From NCBI RefSeq assembly GCF_000834655.1, contig NZ_JXQQ01000012.1:1-64000 (forward strand): a stretch of DNA of 64,000 nucleotides, given 5' to 3'. This DNA is from Variovorax paradoxus. Its GTDB lineage: Bacteria; Pseudomonadota; Gammaproteobacteria; Burkholderiales; Burkholderiaceae_C. The translations under genes were made by a program, and so were the position numbers. Shown here in pieces: positions 43,332 to 53,087 of the stretch. The notes beneath the pieces were generated by a model. The model worked only from the letters and a program-made list of their open reading frames with translations. It was not told where the DNA came from and did no database searches. Position 1 is the first letter of the stretch, and every line of letters begins with the position of its first letter.

Positions 43332-44912
43332 CTAGGTGTGCGATGCCGATGCGGCCGAGGGCAGCCTGAAGGCCGCGCGCTCCTGTGCATCGAGCTGCGC
43401 GACGAGGCCGGTTTCCCACGCGAGGTAGCGGCGCGCGGCCTCCTTGTTGCCGTCGTGGCGGTCGTGCACGAAGAAGAGGTAGTCGATGCAGTCGGCGTCG
43501 GCGGGCAGCACGGGCGTTGCCTCGATCGGCAAGCCGGCAGCGCGCCATGCGGCCATGCCGCCTTCGAGCAGCAGCGCAGCGCGGTCTGGAAGTTCGGACG
43601 CGGCGGCCCATGCGGCGAGCGCGGCGTCGTCGGCCACGAGCACGATCTGTCGCGTCTCGCCTTTCACGTCGGCGGCAAGGCGCGGGCGAATCGACCAGCG
43701 GGCCTGCGGGATATGGCCGGCGCGAAACTGCATGCTGCCGCGCAGGTCGACAAGCGCGACGTCGCCCTGTGCGAGGCGCGCTGACAGCGCCTTCGCATCG
43801 ATGGTCGCCAGCGCGGGTGCGGCCGGTGCGGCGGCGGGTGCGAGCGCGAGGCCGCTCGCGAGCCCGCCTTCGAGCACGCTCGCGTCGTGGCCCATCTGCC
43901 GCAGCCAGCTCGCGACGGTCGGCGCGCGCACGCCGTCGTCGTCGAACAGCACGAGCCTCGCGCCTCGCACGCCGAAGTACTGGTCGCCGGCCTGCATCAG
44001 CTGGCCGCCGGGCGTGTGCTGCGCACCGGGGAGGCTGCCGGCGGCGAACTCCTCGGGCGTGCGCACATCGCAAAGGAAGAGGGTGCGGCTCGTCTCCGCA
44101 GCCCATCGCTGCACGGTCTCGGCGGGCACCGTGGGCACGTCGAAGCGTTCGGCGAGCGCCTTTGCCGCAAGGCGCAGGTCGGTGTTGCCGCTGTCGGCCG
44201 CGTAGCGCTGCGTGCCGCCGTGTCCCAGCTGGTGGTCGCTCAGGTACCAGCCCTGCGTGCCGTTCTCCAGCGCGTAGACCGGGTTCGGCAGCCCGAGGTT
44301 GATGAGCGTCTGCGCGCCGATGATGCTGCGCGTGCGGCCCGCGCAGTTGATGACGATCGGCGTGGTCGTGTCGGGCACGAGCCGGCGCACGCGATAGGCC
44401 AGCTCGCCATTGGGGCAGCAGGTCGCGCCCGGTATGTTCATCTTGTGGAACTCGCTGACCGGGCGGCCGTCGAGCACGACGACCTTGTCCTTGCGCGCGA
44501 GCATTTCGGCCAACTGGTCGGCGCTGACGCGGGGGGTGTGATACGTCTCCTCGGCCAGTTCGCCGAAGGTCTTGGAGGGCAGGTTGACGCCCGCGAAGAG
44601 CACGTAGCCCGCGGCTTTCCAGGCGGCGGTGCCGCCTTGCAGCACGTGCACGTCGGTGTAGCCCAATGCGGCGAGCTGCCCGGCCGCGCGATCGGCCACG
44701 CCAGCCTCGCCGTTGTCGTACGCCACCACGCGCACGCCGCGGCGCGGCACCAGGCGCGGTGCATCGACTTCTAGGCGGCTGAAGGGCAGCGGGATGCCGT
44801 AGAACAGGTGCGCCTCGCCGTACTGGCCGTGCTCGCGCACGTCGAGCAGCGCGATCTCGCCGCCGTCGTGCAGCCAGGATTTGAGGGTCTTCGGGTCGAT
44901 GTGGGAAGTCAT
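43332..44912 (-). CDS. Four-domain rhodanese-like sulfurtransferase
   Basis: A 526-aa cytosolic protein of four tandem rhodanese domains (roughly 1-105, 125-235, 265-355 and 370-465) plus a C-terminal helical tail. Only the second has a catalytic cysteine loop: VINCAGRTRS, Cys190. The equivalents in the others read AYDNGEAG, LFDDDGVR and LVADDAALA, without Cys, so they are probably structural or substrate-shuttling. It should move sulfane sulfur, e.g. to cyanide, thiols or sulfite. The 53-84 bp gaps to its neighbours support one operon with the thiol dioxygenase. Confidence 0.88.
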   Translation of the reverse strand: MTSHIDPKTLKSWLHDGGEIALLDVREHGQYGEAHLFYGIPLPFSRLEVDAPRLVPRRGVRVVAYDNGEAGVADRAAGQLAALGYTDVHVLQGGTAAWKAAGYVLFAGVNLPSKTFGELAEETYHTPRVSADQLAEMLARKDKVVVLDGRPVSEFHKMNIPGATCCPNGELAYRVRRLVPDTTTPIVINCAGRTRSIIGAQTLINLGLPNPVYALENGTQGWYLSDHQLGHGGTQRYAADSGNTDLRLAAKALAERFDVPTVPAETVQRWAAETSRTLFLCDVRTPEEFAAGSLPGAQHTPGGQLMQAGDQYFGVRGARLVLFDDDGVRAPTVASWLRQMGHDASVLEGGLASGLALAPAAAPAAPALATIDAKALSARLAQGDVALVDLRGSMQFRAGHIPQARWSIRPRLAADVKGETRQIVLVADDAALAAWAAASELPDRAALLLEGGMAAWRAAGLPIEATPVLPADADCIDYLFFVHDRHDGNKEAARRYLAWETGLVAQLDAQERAAFRLPSAASASHT

Positions 44913-44995
44913 GGGGGCCAGTCTTGGGGGCGAACGAGGTCCTGCAAGGCGTGCGCCTCGCATGAAAAAGAAGGTGGATCGAAGAGGGCGGCGGG

Positions 44996-45692
<697 letters not shown>

Positions 45693-46571
45693 ATGCCCAC
45701 GCTCGATCTTGAACTGCTGCGCTCCTTCGCGGCCGTCGTCAGCCACCACAGCTTTGCGGCGGCCGCCGTCCACCTGGGGCGCACGCAGTCGGCGATCACG
45801 CAGCAGATGCAGCGGCTGGAAGAGCAGATCGGCCACCCGCTCTTCGTCAAGCAGGGCCGCCAGAAGCGGCTGACCGAGCACGGCGAGCGGCTGCTGAGCT
45901 ATGCGCACCACATGCTCGCGCTGAACGACGAGGCGCTGCGGAGCCTGCGGCAGGGGCAGCTCGAAGGCAACCTGCGCATCGGCGCGCCGCACGACGTGGC
46001 GGAGACCATGCTGCCGCTGTTGCTCACCGAAGTGGCGCGCACGTCGCCGCTTTTGCAGCTGGACATCCACATCGGCCGCAGCCCCTATCTGATGACCTCG
46101 CTCAAGAGCGGCGAGGTCGACATGATCATCTCCAACCGCGCCGATCCGCAGTCGCAGTTCGAGGGGGTGGTGCTGCGCAACTCGCCCACGGTGTGGCTCT
46201 GCGCCGCGGGCTATGTGCACGACCCGACGAAGCCGGTGCCGCTCATCATGGCGGACGGGCCGAGCATCTTCCGCCGCATCGGGCACGAGGCGCTCGACGC
46301 GGCAGGCGTCGCGTGGACGCCGCGCTACACCTCGTCGAGCCTCATCGGCATCAAGGCGGCATTGCGGGCGGGGCTCGGCGTGACGGCACGTGGCGTCGAG
46401 CAACTCGATGCAGGACTGCGGGTGCTGGGCGCGGGCGACGGCATGCCGCGGCTGCCGGACCTGGCTTATTACCTGTACGTGCGCAGCCACGTGGTGAACC
46501 CGGCGACGCGGCAGGTGTTCGAGACGCTGAAGAAGCACCTGCGGCTGCCGCGCACCGACATCCCGGCTTGA
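45693..46571 (+). CDS. LysR-family regulator of the sulfur operon (inferred)
   Basis: A 292-aa LysR-type regulator. The winged helix reads LELLRSFAAVVSHHSFAAAA with GRTQSAITQQMQRLEEQIGH. The ligand domain contains LEGNLRIGAPHDVAETMLPL and SSSLIGIKAALRAGLGVTAR. It is divergent from the thiol-dioxygenase operon across a 106-bp spacer. A palindrome overlaps the region just before its start, and no ribosome site is visible, which might mean a leaderless or very short leader transcript. Confidence 0.9.
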   Translation: MPTLDLELLRSFAAVVSHHSFAAAAVHLGRTQSAITQQMQRLEEQIGHPLFVKQGRQKRLTEHGERLLSYAHHMLALNDEALRSLRQGQLEGNLRIGAPHDVAETMLPLLLTEVARTSPLLQLDIHIGRSPYLMTSLKSGEVDMIISNRADPQSQFEGVVLRNSPTVWLCAAGYVHDPTKPVPLIMADGPSIFRRIGHEALDAAGVAWTPRYTSSSLIGIKAALRAGLGVTARGVEQLDAGLRVLGAGDGMPRLPDLAYYLYVRSHVVNPATRQVFETLKKHLRLPRTDIPA

Positions 46572-46678
46572 GCCGCGCCATGACATATCTCCTGTTTTCG
46601 GCGACTTCGTGGCGGGAGGCCTCGCAGGCGTGACGATTGTTCGCAGTGTTATCTGGCGCGGGCCGGAACACTGCCGCG

Positions 46679-49174
46679 ATGCCTTCTTCTCGCACCCTTC
46701 ATATCCAGAGCCCCGCCATTCCCGTTGTCCTCGGCCGCCCGGCGCTCGAGCCCGTGCGGTTGTCGGGCCGGGAATGCGTCAATGCATTGTTCGAATACGA
46801 ACTGCTGCTCAAGACGCCCGACGACCTGAACCTCGGCGCCAGCGGCGCGGCCGATTTCAACCTCGACGACTTCATCGGCCGCGAGATCGGCTGCCTCATC
46901 GAACTGGACGAGGGCCCACCCCGCGAGATCAACGCGCTCGTCACCGATGCGGCCTTCTGGGGCGAAGAGGGGCGGCATGTGCAGTACAGGCTCACCTTGC
47001 GGCCTTGGCTGCACCTGGCCACCTTGTCCACCGACTGCAGGATCTTCCAGAACCTGAACGTCGTGCAGATCCTCGACGCGCTGCTGGCCGACTATGCCTT
47101 TCCCGTCGACAAGCGCCTGGTGGAGACGTACCCCTCGCGCGACTACCAGGCCCAGTACAACGAAAGCGATTTCGATTTCTTCTGCCGCCTGTGCGAGGAG
47201 TGGGGCATCAGCTACCACTTCGCGCATTCAGAGGGAAAGCACCGCCTGGTCCTCTGCGATGCGATGGGCGCGTACGGCGCCAGCGAGAGCGCCGCGTACC
47301 GGGAGGTTGAATACCACGCGCCCGGCTGGAAGCTCGATGCCGAATACCTGCACAGCGTCGTCCCCTGCCACCGGCTCACCAGCGGGCAGTACGCCAGCCG
47401 CGACTGCGACTACACGCGGCCCCGCGCCGACCTCGGCACGAGCCGCAAGGACCCGCGCCCGACCGGGCAGGCCGATCAGGAGGTCTACCAATGGCACGAC
47501 GCTGCCGCCGGCAGCCACTTCGCGCAGCCTCGCGCGGGCATGGATGCAGCCAACGATCCGCAAGGCGAGGGCCGCCAGCTTGCCCTGTTGCGCATGCAGG
47601 CACTGCGCACACATGGGGCGAGGGTGCAGGCCAGCGGCAACCTGCGCGGCATGGCGGCCGGTTGCACGTTCAGGCTTGCGAGGCATCCCAGGGACAGCGC
47701 GAACGCCGAGTACCTTGTCCTGGAGACCCGCTTTCTCATCGAGGACGTTGCGCAGGACAGCCAGCGCAAGGAGGCGGCAGCAGACAGAAAGCAGCAGTGG
47801 CGCATCAGCGTCGACCTGACGGCGCATCCCGTCGTCGAAGTGCTTCGCCCGGCGCTCGCGCGTTCGAAGCCCTTCACGCGTGGCCCCCAGGTTGCCGTTG
47901 TCGTGGGCCCCGAAGGCCAGAACCTCTGGACCGACGAACTCGGCCGCATCAAGGTGCAATTTCCCTGGGACCGGCTGGGCCAGAAGAACCAGCACAGCAC
48001 CTGCTGGATTCGCGTGAGTTCGCCATGGGCCGGCAACCAGTTGGGCGGCATGCACATCCCGCGCATCGGGCAGGAAGTCATCGTCGACTTCATCGGCGGC
48101 GATCCGGACCTGCCGGTGTGCACGGGGCGCGTGCACAACCAGTCGAACCTGCCTCCGTGGGCGCTGCCCGGTCAGGCGGCGCTCTCGGGTTTCAGGTCGA
48201 GGGAGCTGAGCAAGGAAGGCGGAAACAGCGCCGCGGGCCGCAGCAATCACCTCGTGCTGGACGACACCGACACGAAGATCCAGGTGCAGCTCAAGTCCGA
48301 TCACCAGCACAGCCAGCTGAGCCTCGGGCACATCACGCGCATCGAAGACAACGCGGGGCGCAAGGACCCGCGCGGCGAGGGCTTCGAGCTGCGCACCGAC
48401 GGGCATGGCGTCGTGAGGGCTGCGGACGGGCTCCTCATCACCACCGAGACGCGCGGCAATGCCTCCGGCCACATCAAGTCCATGGACGAGACGCTGGCGC
48501 GACTCACGGGAAGCCGCGAGCAGCACGAGAGCCTGTCGATGGCGGCCCAGCAGGCCGAAGCCCACGCCACAGGCGACCAGGATGCGGTGACCCGGGCATT
48601 GAAAGCGCAGAACGACGCGATCAAAGGGCAGGGCGGCAACCCGGCCGAGGGCCGTTTTTCCGAACTGGCCGAGCCGCATCTCGTGCTGGCCAGTCCGGCG
48701 GGCATCGAGAGCACGACGGCACAGTCCACCCACATGGCCAGCGGCGAGCATCACGCGATGACGAGCGGCGGCCACACCAGCGTGAGTGCGGGCAAGAGTT
48801 TCCTGGTCAGCGTCAAGCAGGCCATCCGCATGTTCTCGTACAAGGCCGGCATCCGGCTGGTGGCGGCCGGCGCGAACATCGAGCTCAAGGCGCTGCAGCA
48901 GAACATCCACCTGTTGGCCAAGCTCGATATCACCCACGCCGCCAACCGCATCACCATCACCGCAAAAGAGGAGCTGGTCGTCAACGGCGGCGGCAGCTTC
49001 AGCCGCTGGAATGCGCAAGGCATCCAGCACGGTACCGAGGGGACGTGGGTGGAGCACGCGGCCAGCCATTCGCTGATCGGGCCGATGAGCCGGCCTGTCG
49101 AGCCGACCGCATTTCCGCGCCCCGAGCTGCGCCTTTCTTCCCGCGAGGACGCGGCCCATCCCTTCTCGCTCTGA
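46679..49174 (+). CDS. vgrG: Type VI secretion spike protein VgrG
   Basis: An 831-aa VgrG. The N-terminal gp27-like part includes LSGRECVNALFEYELLLKTP and YNESDFDFFCRLCEEWGISY. The gp5-like OB/spike region contains DELGRIKVQFPWDRLGQKNQ and STCWIRVSSPWAGNQLGGMH with IPRIGQEVIVDFIGGDPDLP. A DUF2345 extension occupies the C-terminal third (PHLVLASPAGIESTTAQSTH; NRITITAKEELVVNGGGSFS), typical of VgrGs that carry peptidoglycan-active cargo. The ATG at 46679 is the family start. It is 8 bp upstream of the effector gene. No other T6SS core genes or PAAR protein are in the window, so this is an orphan vgrG island. Confidence 0.93.
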   Translation: MPSSRTLHIQSPAIPVVLGRPALEPVRLSGRECVNALFEYELLLKTPDDLNLGASGAADFNLDDFIGREIGCLIELDEGPPREINALVTDAAFWGEEGRHVQYRLTLRPWLHLATLSTDCRIFQNLNVVQILDALLADYAFPVDKRLVETYPSRDYQAQYNESDFDFFCRLCEEWGISYHFAHSEGKHRLVLCDAMGAYGASESAAYREVEYHAPGWKLDAEYLHSVVPCHRLTSGQYASRDCDYTRPRADLGTSRKDPRPTGQADQEVYQWHDAAAGSHFAQPRAGMDAANDPQGEGRQLALLRMQALRTHGARVQASGNLRGMAAGCTFRLARHPRDSANAEYLVLETRFLIEDVAQDSQRKEAAADRKQQWRISVDLTAHPVVEVLRPALARSKPFTRGPQVAVVVGPEGQNLWTDELGRIKVQFPWDRLGQKNQHSTCWIRVSSPWAGNQLGGMHIPRIGQEVIVDFIGGDPDLPVCTGRVHNQSNLPPWALPGQAALSGFRSRELSKEGGNSAAGRSNHLVLDDTDTKIQVQLKSDHQHSQLSLGHITRIEDNAGRKDPRGEGFELRTDGHGVVRAADGLLITTETRGNASGHIKSMDETLARLTGSREQHESLSMAAQQAEAHATGDQDAVTRALKAQNDAIKGQGGNPAEGRFSELAEPHLVLASPAGIESTTAQSTHMASGEHHAMTSGGHTSVSAGKSFLVSVKQAIRMFSYKAGIRLVAAGANIELKALQQNIHLLAKLDITHAANRITITAKEELVVNGGGSFSRWNAQGIQHGTEGTWVEHAASHSLIGPMSRPVEPTAFPRPELRLSSREDAAHPFSL

Positions 49175-49182
49175 ACATCGCC

Positions 49183-51609
49183 ATGATCATCAGTCCTCCC
49201 TTCCTGCCCGATCGCGCGGGGCAATCCGAAGAAGCATGGCTCGACGCCGCGATGGCGCAGCCTGCATCGCGGCTGGCAAGCACCAACGCGCCGGAAGGCT
49301 CGTTCCCCTTGAGCCTGAAGCTGGGGTGGCACAACGGGATTCACATCCAGGCGCCACATTCCGGTGGCACCCATCTGCCCGTTCGGGCAATCGCAGACGG
49401 CAAAGTGATCTTCGTCCATGCACCGACGGTGCCGAACAACGACGTCAAGCACCCGCTCAACTACAACCCTTTTCATGCCGATACGCCCACGCTAGCATGG
49501 ACCAGCGACGGGTTCGTCGTCGTCGAACACAGGACGGAGATCGGTGCCGAAGGAACCGCCGTCACCGAGGTCGTCTACTACAGTGCCTGCATGCACCTGG
49601 CCAGCATCGCGCAGTGCCCGAAGACGAAGGCCCCGTGGGCAGTCGGCGATGCTGTTTATCGCAAGGATGAACTGGGAACGCCTGGCCAGATTTATGGGCA
49701 CGAGGGGCAGGTCCACTTCGAGATCTGCTGCGACGAAGCGAATCTCCGGCAGCTGACCCGGCGCGGGCCGAACTGGGTAGATCCGCTGGATCCGCCGGCG
49801 CCTGTCGCCGACGGGCGTACCGATAGCGTGTTCGGCAGTGTCTACATCTACTTGCCAGCAGGTACGCCAGTAAGCGCGAGCCAACCGATCGGCCAGTTAC
49901 GTATGGCGAATAGTGCAGGTGGCGCGGCTGGCGCCACCGCTGCTCACGCGCTGTTGAACCCGCAGTGGGTGCAACTCGCTTGCGAGAACGGCATAGCAAC
50001 GCTTACCAGCTACGACAGATTCGGTGCGCCTGTTGGCGCATCCAGAAATGACAGCCGGTACGACTACGTCAGCGGCGTCAATGCGTCTGCCGCTGTCAAG
50101 AATGCAGCGCCTCAGAGCTTTGAGTACGACCTGTATGCCGTGTGCAATGACCGCCACGGTTCCCTGGACGCGTCAACTCGGGCTGCAAGCAGCCCCAGCG
50201 GCTGGTACGAGTTGCTGCGCTTCGGACGCAACCTGGGGCCTGACCCTTTGCCCGCCAACGCCGCCCATTGGCGCAAGATCGCAACGCCCACAGGAGAGGT
50301 CTGGGTAGATCTCAATGCACAGGGCACCTTCAAGTTCAGCGATGCCGACTTTCTGCCGGTCATGGGCTGGAACTGCTTCGACGATGACCCGAACACCGAT
50401 CTGCGGTGCGACTCGCTGCATATGAAAACGCTGATCCGCGATCCCGATCCGAAGAACGAGCAGCGCATGGAACGCGTCGAGTTGGCCAAGAGGCTGGGGG
50501 AGGTTGAAGTGCGGAAGAAATTGCGCCGCGCAATCTGTAAGTTCCCGTGCGAATGGGATCGAGCAACTGTCGAGGCGCGCTACGGCTGGCTGGAGACCGA
50601 GGATTTCAAGTCGACCGACGACGATGCCACTGGGGCCCAGAAATGGGATCGCTTCGTTAAGCATGCGCATGGACTCACCTTTGAGGACTTGCCCAAGGCA
50701 TTCAAGCAAGCCGACTGGCGATTTCACCCGAGAGAGTTCATGGGTTCGATGCGCAGGTGTGGATGGTTGGCGCTCAAAGAGATGGCGCAACTGCTACCAA
50801 GAAAATCAACGGCTGCGAGCCGTGTGAGTTGGGCGGAGTCGATACGGCGATTTCGCGATGGATCGACACAAGGAAACGGGATGCCGCCCAGCTTGCATAT
50901 CGCCCTCAACAAGGCCTTTCGCAAGTACGGCCTGATGGATTCAGCGTTAAGAAAAGCTCACTTTTTGAGTCAATGCTTTCAGGAAACGGGCGCACTGCAA
51001 TACAACGTAGAAACAGGAAACGAGCGCTATTTCCGCACGATGTACGAAGTCATCACGCCGGCGGAAGCGGGCGTCGACCACGACGACCGTGGTGGCGTTG
51101 CCTGGCGGCTTGGATTGGTCTACCACAGGGTGGGCGGCCAGCGTGTTGCGTACACCCGCAACGAATATGCTGCTCTCAGGCCAGCTCAAGTACAAACAAA
51201 AGCTCAGTCACTCGGCAACATCCAGGTCGGAGACGGACAGCGATTCAGGGGGCGAGGGCTCATCCAGTTGACGGGGCGTGTCAACTATGCAGGCTATGAA
51301 GCCTATAGAGGGAGGAACTACACCACGGACCCCAACCCAGCATTGTTGGCTGCGGATGCGTTCATATCTGCCGACGTGGCGTTGAAGTACTGGGTCAATG
51401 CTGGAGCCTTCCGAGGCGCAAGCATCAGTCGCCACGCTGACGCAGGCGCCGCTCCCGGAACAATCGAGCTGGTAACGCGTGCCGTGAATGGCGGAACGAC
51501 CCACCTCGAGAATCGAGTCGAATACTTCGGCTATGTCTGGAGCTTGTTGAATGACGCTCCAGTTCCTGCCGACAGCAAAGCCTTGGAGCGGCAAAAGGAA
51601 AGTACATGA
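49183..51609 (+). CDS. Putative T6SS effector: M23-like domain plus GH19-like lysozyme domain
   Basis: An 808-aa protein without signal peptide, encoded right after vgrG. Residues about 40-185 resemble an M23 peptidase, but the zinc motif is altered: GWHNGIHIQAPHSGG has His50 and His54 where HxxxD is expected, and only GQVHFEI (His178) remains of HxH. The middle (about 200-580) is unrecognised. Residues about 595-790 resemble GH19 chitinase/lysozyme: FLSQCFQETGALQYNVETGN with probable catalytic Glu601, then RFRGRGLIQLTGRVNYAGYE (about 687-706) and VTRAVNGGTTHLENRVEYFG. It is expected to degrade the glycan backbone of target-cell peptidoglycan. The last codon overlaps the next gene by four bases. 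Confidence 0.8.
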   Translation: MIISPPFLPDRAGQSEEAWLDAAMAQPASRLASTNAPEGSFPLSLKLGWHNGIHIQAPHSGGTHLPVRAIADGKVIFVHAPTVPNNDVKHPLNYNPFHADTPTLAWTSDGFVVVEHRTEIGAEGTAVTEVVYYSACMHLASIAQCPKTKAPWAVGDAVYRKDELGTPGQIYGHEGQVHFEICCDEANLRQLTRRGPNWVDPLDPPAPVADGRTDSVFGSVYIYLPAGTPVSASQPIGQLRMANSAGGAAGATAAHALLNPQWVQLACENGIATLTSYDRFGAPVGASRNDSRYDYVSGVNASAAVKNAAPQSFEYDLYAVCNDRHGSLDASTRAASSPSGWYELLRFGRNLGPDPLPANAAHWRKIATPTGEVWVDLNAQGTFKFSDADFLPVMGWNCFDDDPNTDLRCDSLHMKTLIRDPDPKNEQRMERVELAKRLGEVEVRKKLRRAICKFPCEWDRATVEARYGWLETEDFKSTDDDATGAQKWDRFVKHAHGLTFEDLPKAFKQADWRFHPREFMGSMRRCGWLALKEMAQLLPRKSTAASRVSWAESIRRFRDGSTQGNGMPPSLHIALNKAFRKYGLMDSALRKAHFLSQCFQETGALQYNVETGNERYFRTMYEVITPAEAGVDHDDRGGVAWRLGLVYHRVGGQRVAYTRNEYAALRPAQVQTKAQSLGNIQVGDGQRFRGRGLIQLTGRVNYAGYEAYRGRNYTTDPNPALLAADAFISADVALKYWVNAGAFRGASISRHADAGAAPGTIELVTRAVNGGTTHLENRVEYFGYVWSLLNDAPVPADSKALERQKEST

Positions 51610-52124
51610 CCTATCGGGAACGAACGCGCCGTCGCTATGCAGGATATGCAGCCGCAATTGCGATCTGCATGCCCCTCTTGAGCAACGCTGAGGCTGGTGC
51701 CATCAGCCCATCTCACTGTGCAGCAGACGAGGTCACCTATTTTTCTTGCCAAATCAAAGGCAGCAAAAAAGTGGCCTCACTTTGTGGCCCGTCGATCATT
51801 CGCGGGTTCGATCCGGGAGCAGGACTGGAATATCGCTATGGGCGTCCTTCTTCTATTGAGTTGACGCTTCCATCCTTCGAAGGCACGCGTCCTGTCGATT
51901 TCTTTCGAGGCGAGCATTTGAATCCACACGGAGAAAGCACGGTTGTCGATTCGGTGCTGTTTACCGTCGGCGAGGTTTCCTATGGAATCACCGTACGCGA
52001 AGGAAGAAACAAGTTCATTGGGGTGTGGAAGGTGGACAGAAGAAAGCATGAGGAATGGCCTTGCGCCGGCAACGCTGTCTTTGACAACTTGCTCGACTTG
52101 GTCTTGAAGTTGCCAATGCGTTAG
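51606..52124 (+). CDS. Putative periplasmic immunity protein
   Basis: A 172-aa protein without a recognised family. The N-terminus RRRYAGYAAAIAICMPLLSN followed by AEAGA is a good Sec signal peptide with cleavage near residue 30. The mature domain contains three or four Cys (SHCAADEVTYFSCQIKG; SLCGPSI; EWPCAGN) suggesting disulfides, and beta-rich segments. Its ATG overlaps the effector stop (ATGA), and its base composition is less GC-rich than neighbouring core genes. Periplasmic location is what an immunity protein against a cell-wall hydrolase needs. Function is inferred from context. Confidence 0.65.
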   Translation: MTYRERTRRRYAGYAAAIAICMPLLSNAEAGAISPSHCAADEVTYFSCQIKGSKKVASLCGPSIIRGFDPGAGLEYRYGRPSSIELTLPSFEGTRPVDFFRGEHLNPHGESTVVDSVLFTVGEVSYGITVREGRNKFIGVWKVDRRKHEEWPCAGNAVFDNLLDLVLKLPMR

Positions 52125-52134
52125 CGAGACACGC

Positions 52135-52965
52135 TCAGGTCGACCAGATCCGCGGCGCAGCTGCCGGCAATCCCCACAACTCTCCCCGCCAAGCCTGCCA
52201 AACCTGCCGCAGCAACTGCATCGCAGGCTCTACCACAGGCGCCAGCACCCGCAACACGACGACTTCGGCATGTGGGCTGGTCGCACCGGCGCTGTCGAAC
52301 AGGCCGTGCGCTTCGAGCAGCGCGCGCGCCTGCGCAAGCAAGGCTTCGCGTCGCGCCCGCGTGGCCGGCGAACCCGACACGAAAAACAGCGACGCAATGC
52401 ACTTGTGTCCGCCGAAGCCCAGCGGACTTTGCAGCAGCCGCCGGTCCGCCGCATCGATGCGCCCCCGTTCCAGCCAGACCCCGGGCACCTCGATGTGCTG
52501 CAGGTAGGTGCCCCGCTCGAACGGCTGGTTCGCGTTCGGCAGGCCGAGCGCCGTCACGTCCCATCCGATCATCTCGGCACCGGGTTCGACCTCGATCGTC
52601 AGCCGGTTCTCGGCCTGGCATCCGCTGTAGCAGATCGCTTCCAGCGGCAGCCATTCGAGCCGCGCGCCCCTTGCAAGCCGGATGCGCGTTCGCTGCAAGG
52701 CCAGTTCACCTTCGGAGCGGTAGAAGCGCGACGCACCCGGGGTGGTGATCAGCCCGTGGCTGCCATTCGCCGCCTCGATGTCGATGTCGAGCGTGTCTCC
52801 CCCGACCAGACCACCCGGCGGATGCACCAGCACGTTGTGGCAGATCGCGTCGCCCTCGGGGTACAGGCTCTGCAGGATGCGCAGCGGCCCGTCGTGACGA
52901 AAACGGGCGACGGTGCGGTCGGCTTCTTGTTGGTAGTCGAGGTGGAGACGGGCGTGCCAGGGCAT
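52135..52965 (-). CDS. ureD: Urease accessory protein UreD
   Basis: A 276-aa UreD/UreH-type chaperone needed with UreF and UreG to insert nickel into urease. Typical segments are RILQSLYPEGDAICHNVLVH, PPGGLVGGDTLDIDIEAANG, LITTPGASRFYRSEG, WLPLEAICYSGCQAENRLTI and IGWDVTALGLPNANQPF. It is full length. No ureA, B, C, E, F or G follows: the gene stops 10 bp from the convergent T6SS immunity gene, so it is separated from the urease operon it must serve. Confidence 0.92.
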   Translation of the reverse strand: MPWHARLHLDYQQEADRTVARFRHDGPLRILQSLYPEGDAICHNVLVHPPGGLVGGDTLDIDIEAANGSHGLITTPGASRFYRSEGELALQRTRIRLARGARLEWLPLEAICYSGCQAENRLTIEVEPGAEMIGWDVTALGLPNANQPFERGTYLQHIEVPGVWLERGRIDAADRRLLQSPLGFGGHKCIASLFFVSGSPATRARREALLAQARALLEAHGLFDSAGATSPHAEVVVLRVLAPVVEPAMQLLRQVWQAWRGELWGLPAAAPRIWST

Positions 52966-52982
52966 GCGGCAAGTCTAGTCGT

Positions 52983-53081
52983 GGGTCATTCGGGGGTACC
53001 GCGGAACCGGCTCGGCCGGCCGCAGGTGCCGCCCCCGGCAGGGGGAAGGCGAAGCGACACGAAGTGCGCGCAGCCTGGGGG
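52983..53081 (-). repeat. Dispersed ~99-bp intergenic repeat, copy 2
   Basis: Reverse-oriented relative of 8168-8266: the minus strand reads CCCCCAGGCT, CTTCG.GT, CCCCCTGCCGGGG, then GCCGGTTCCGCGGTA. It fills the gap between the deaminase stop and the ureD start, so it is likely transcribed within that operon and may attenuate or process the message. Confidence 0.7.
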
Positions 53082-53087
53082 CGAGCT

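Noticed and set aside
46679..52124. A complete type VI secretion locus
   Set aside because: Only vgrG, an effector and an immunity candidate are present; no Tss sheath, baseplate or ClpV genes are seen.
52135..52965. A urease operon
   Set aside because: Only ureD is present; the surrounding genes are T6SS, deaminase and ABC receptor genes.
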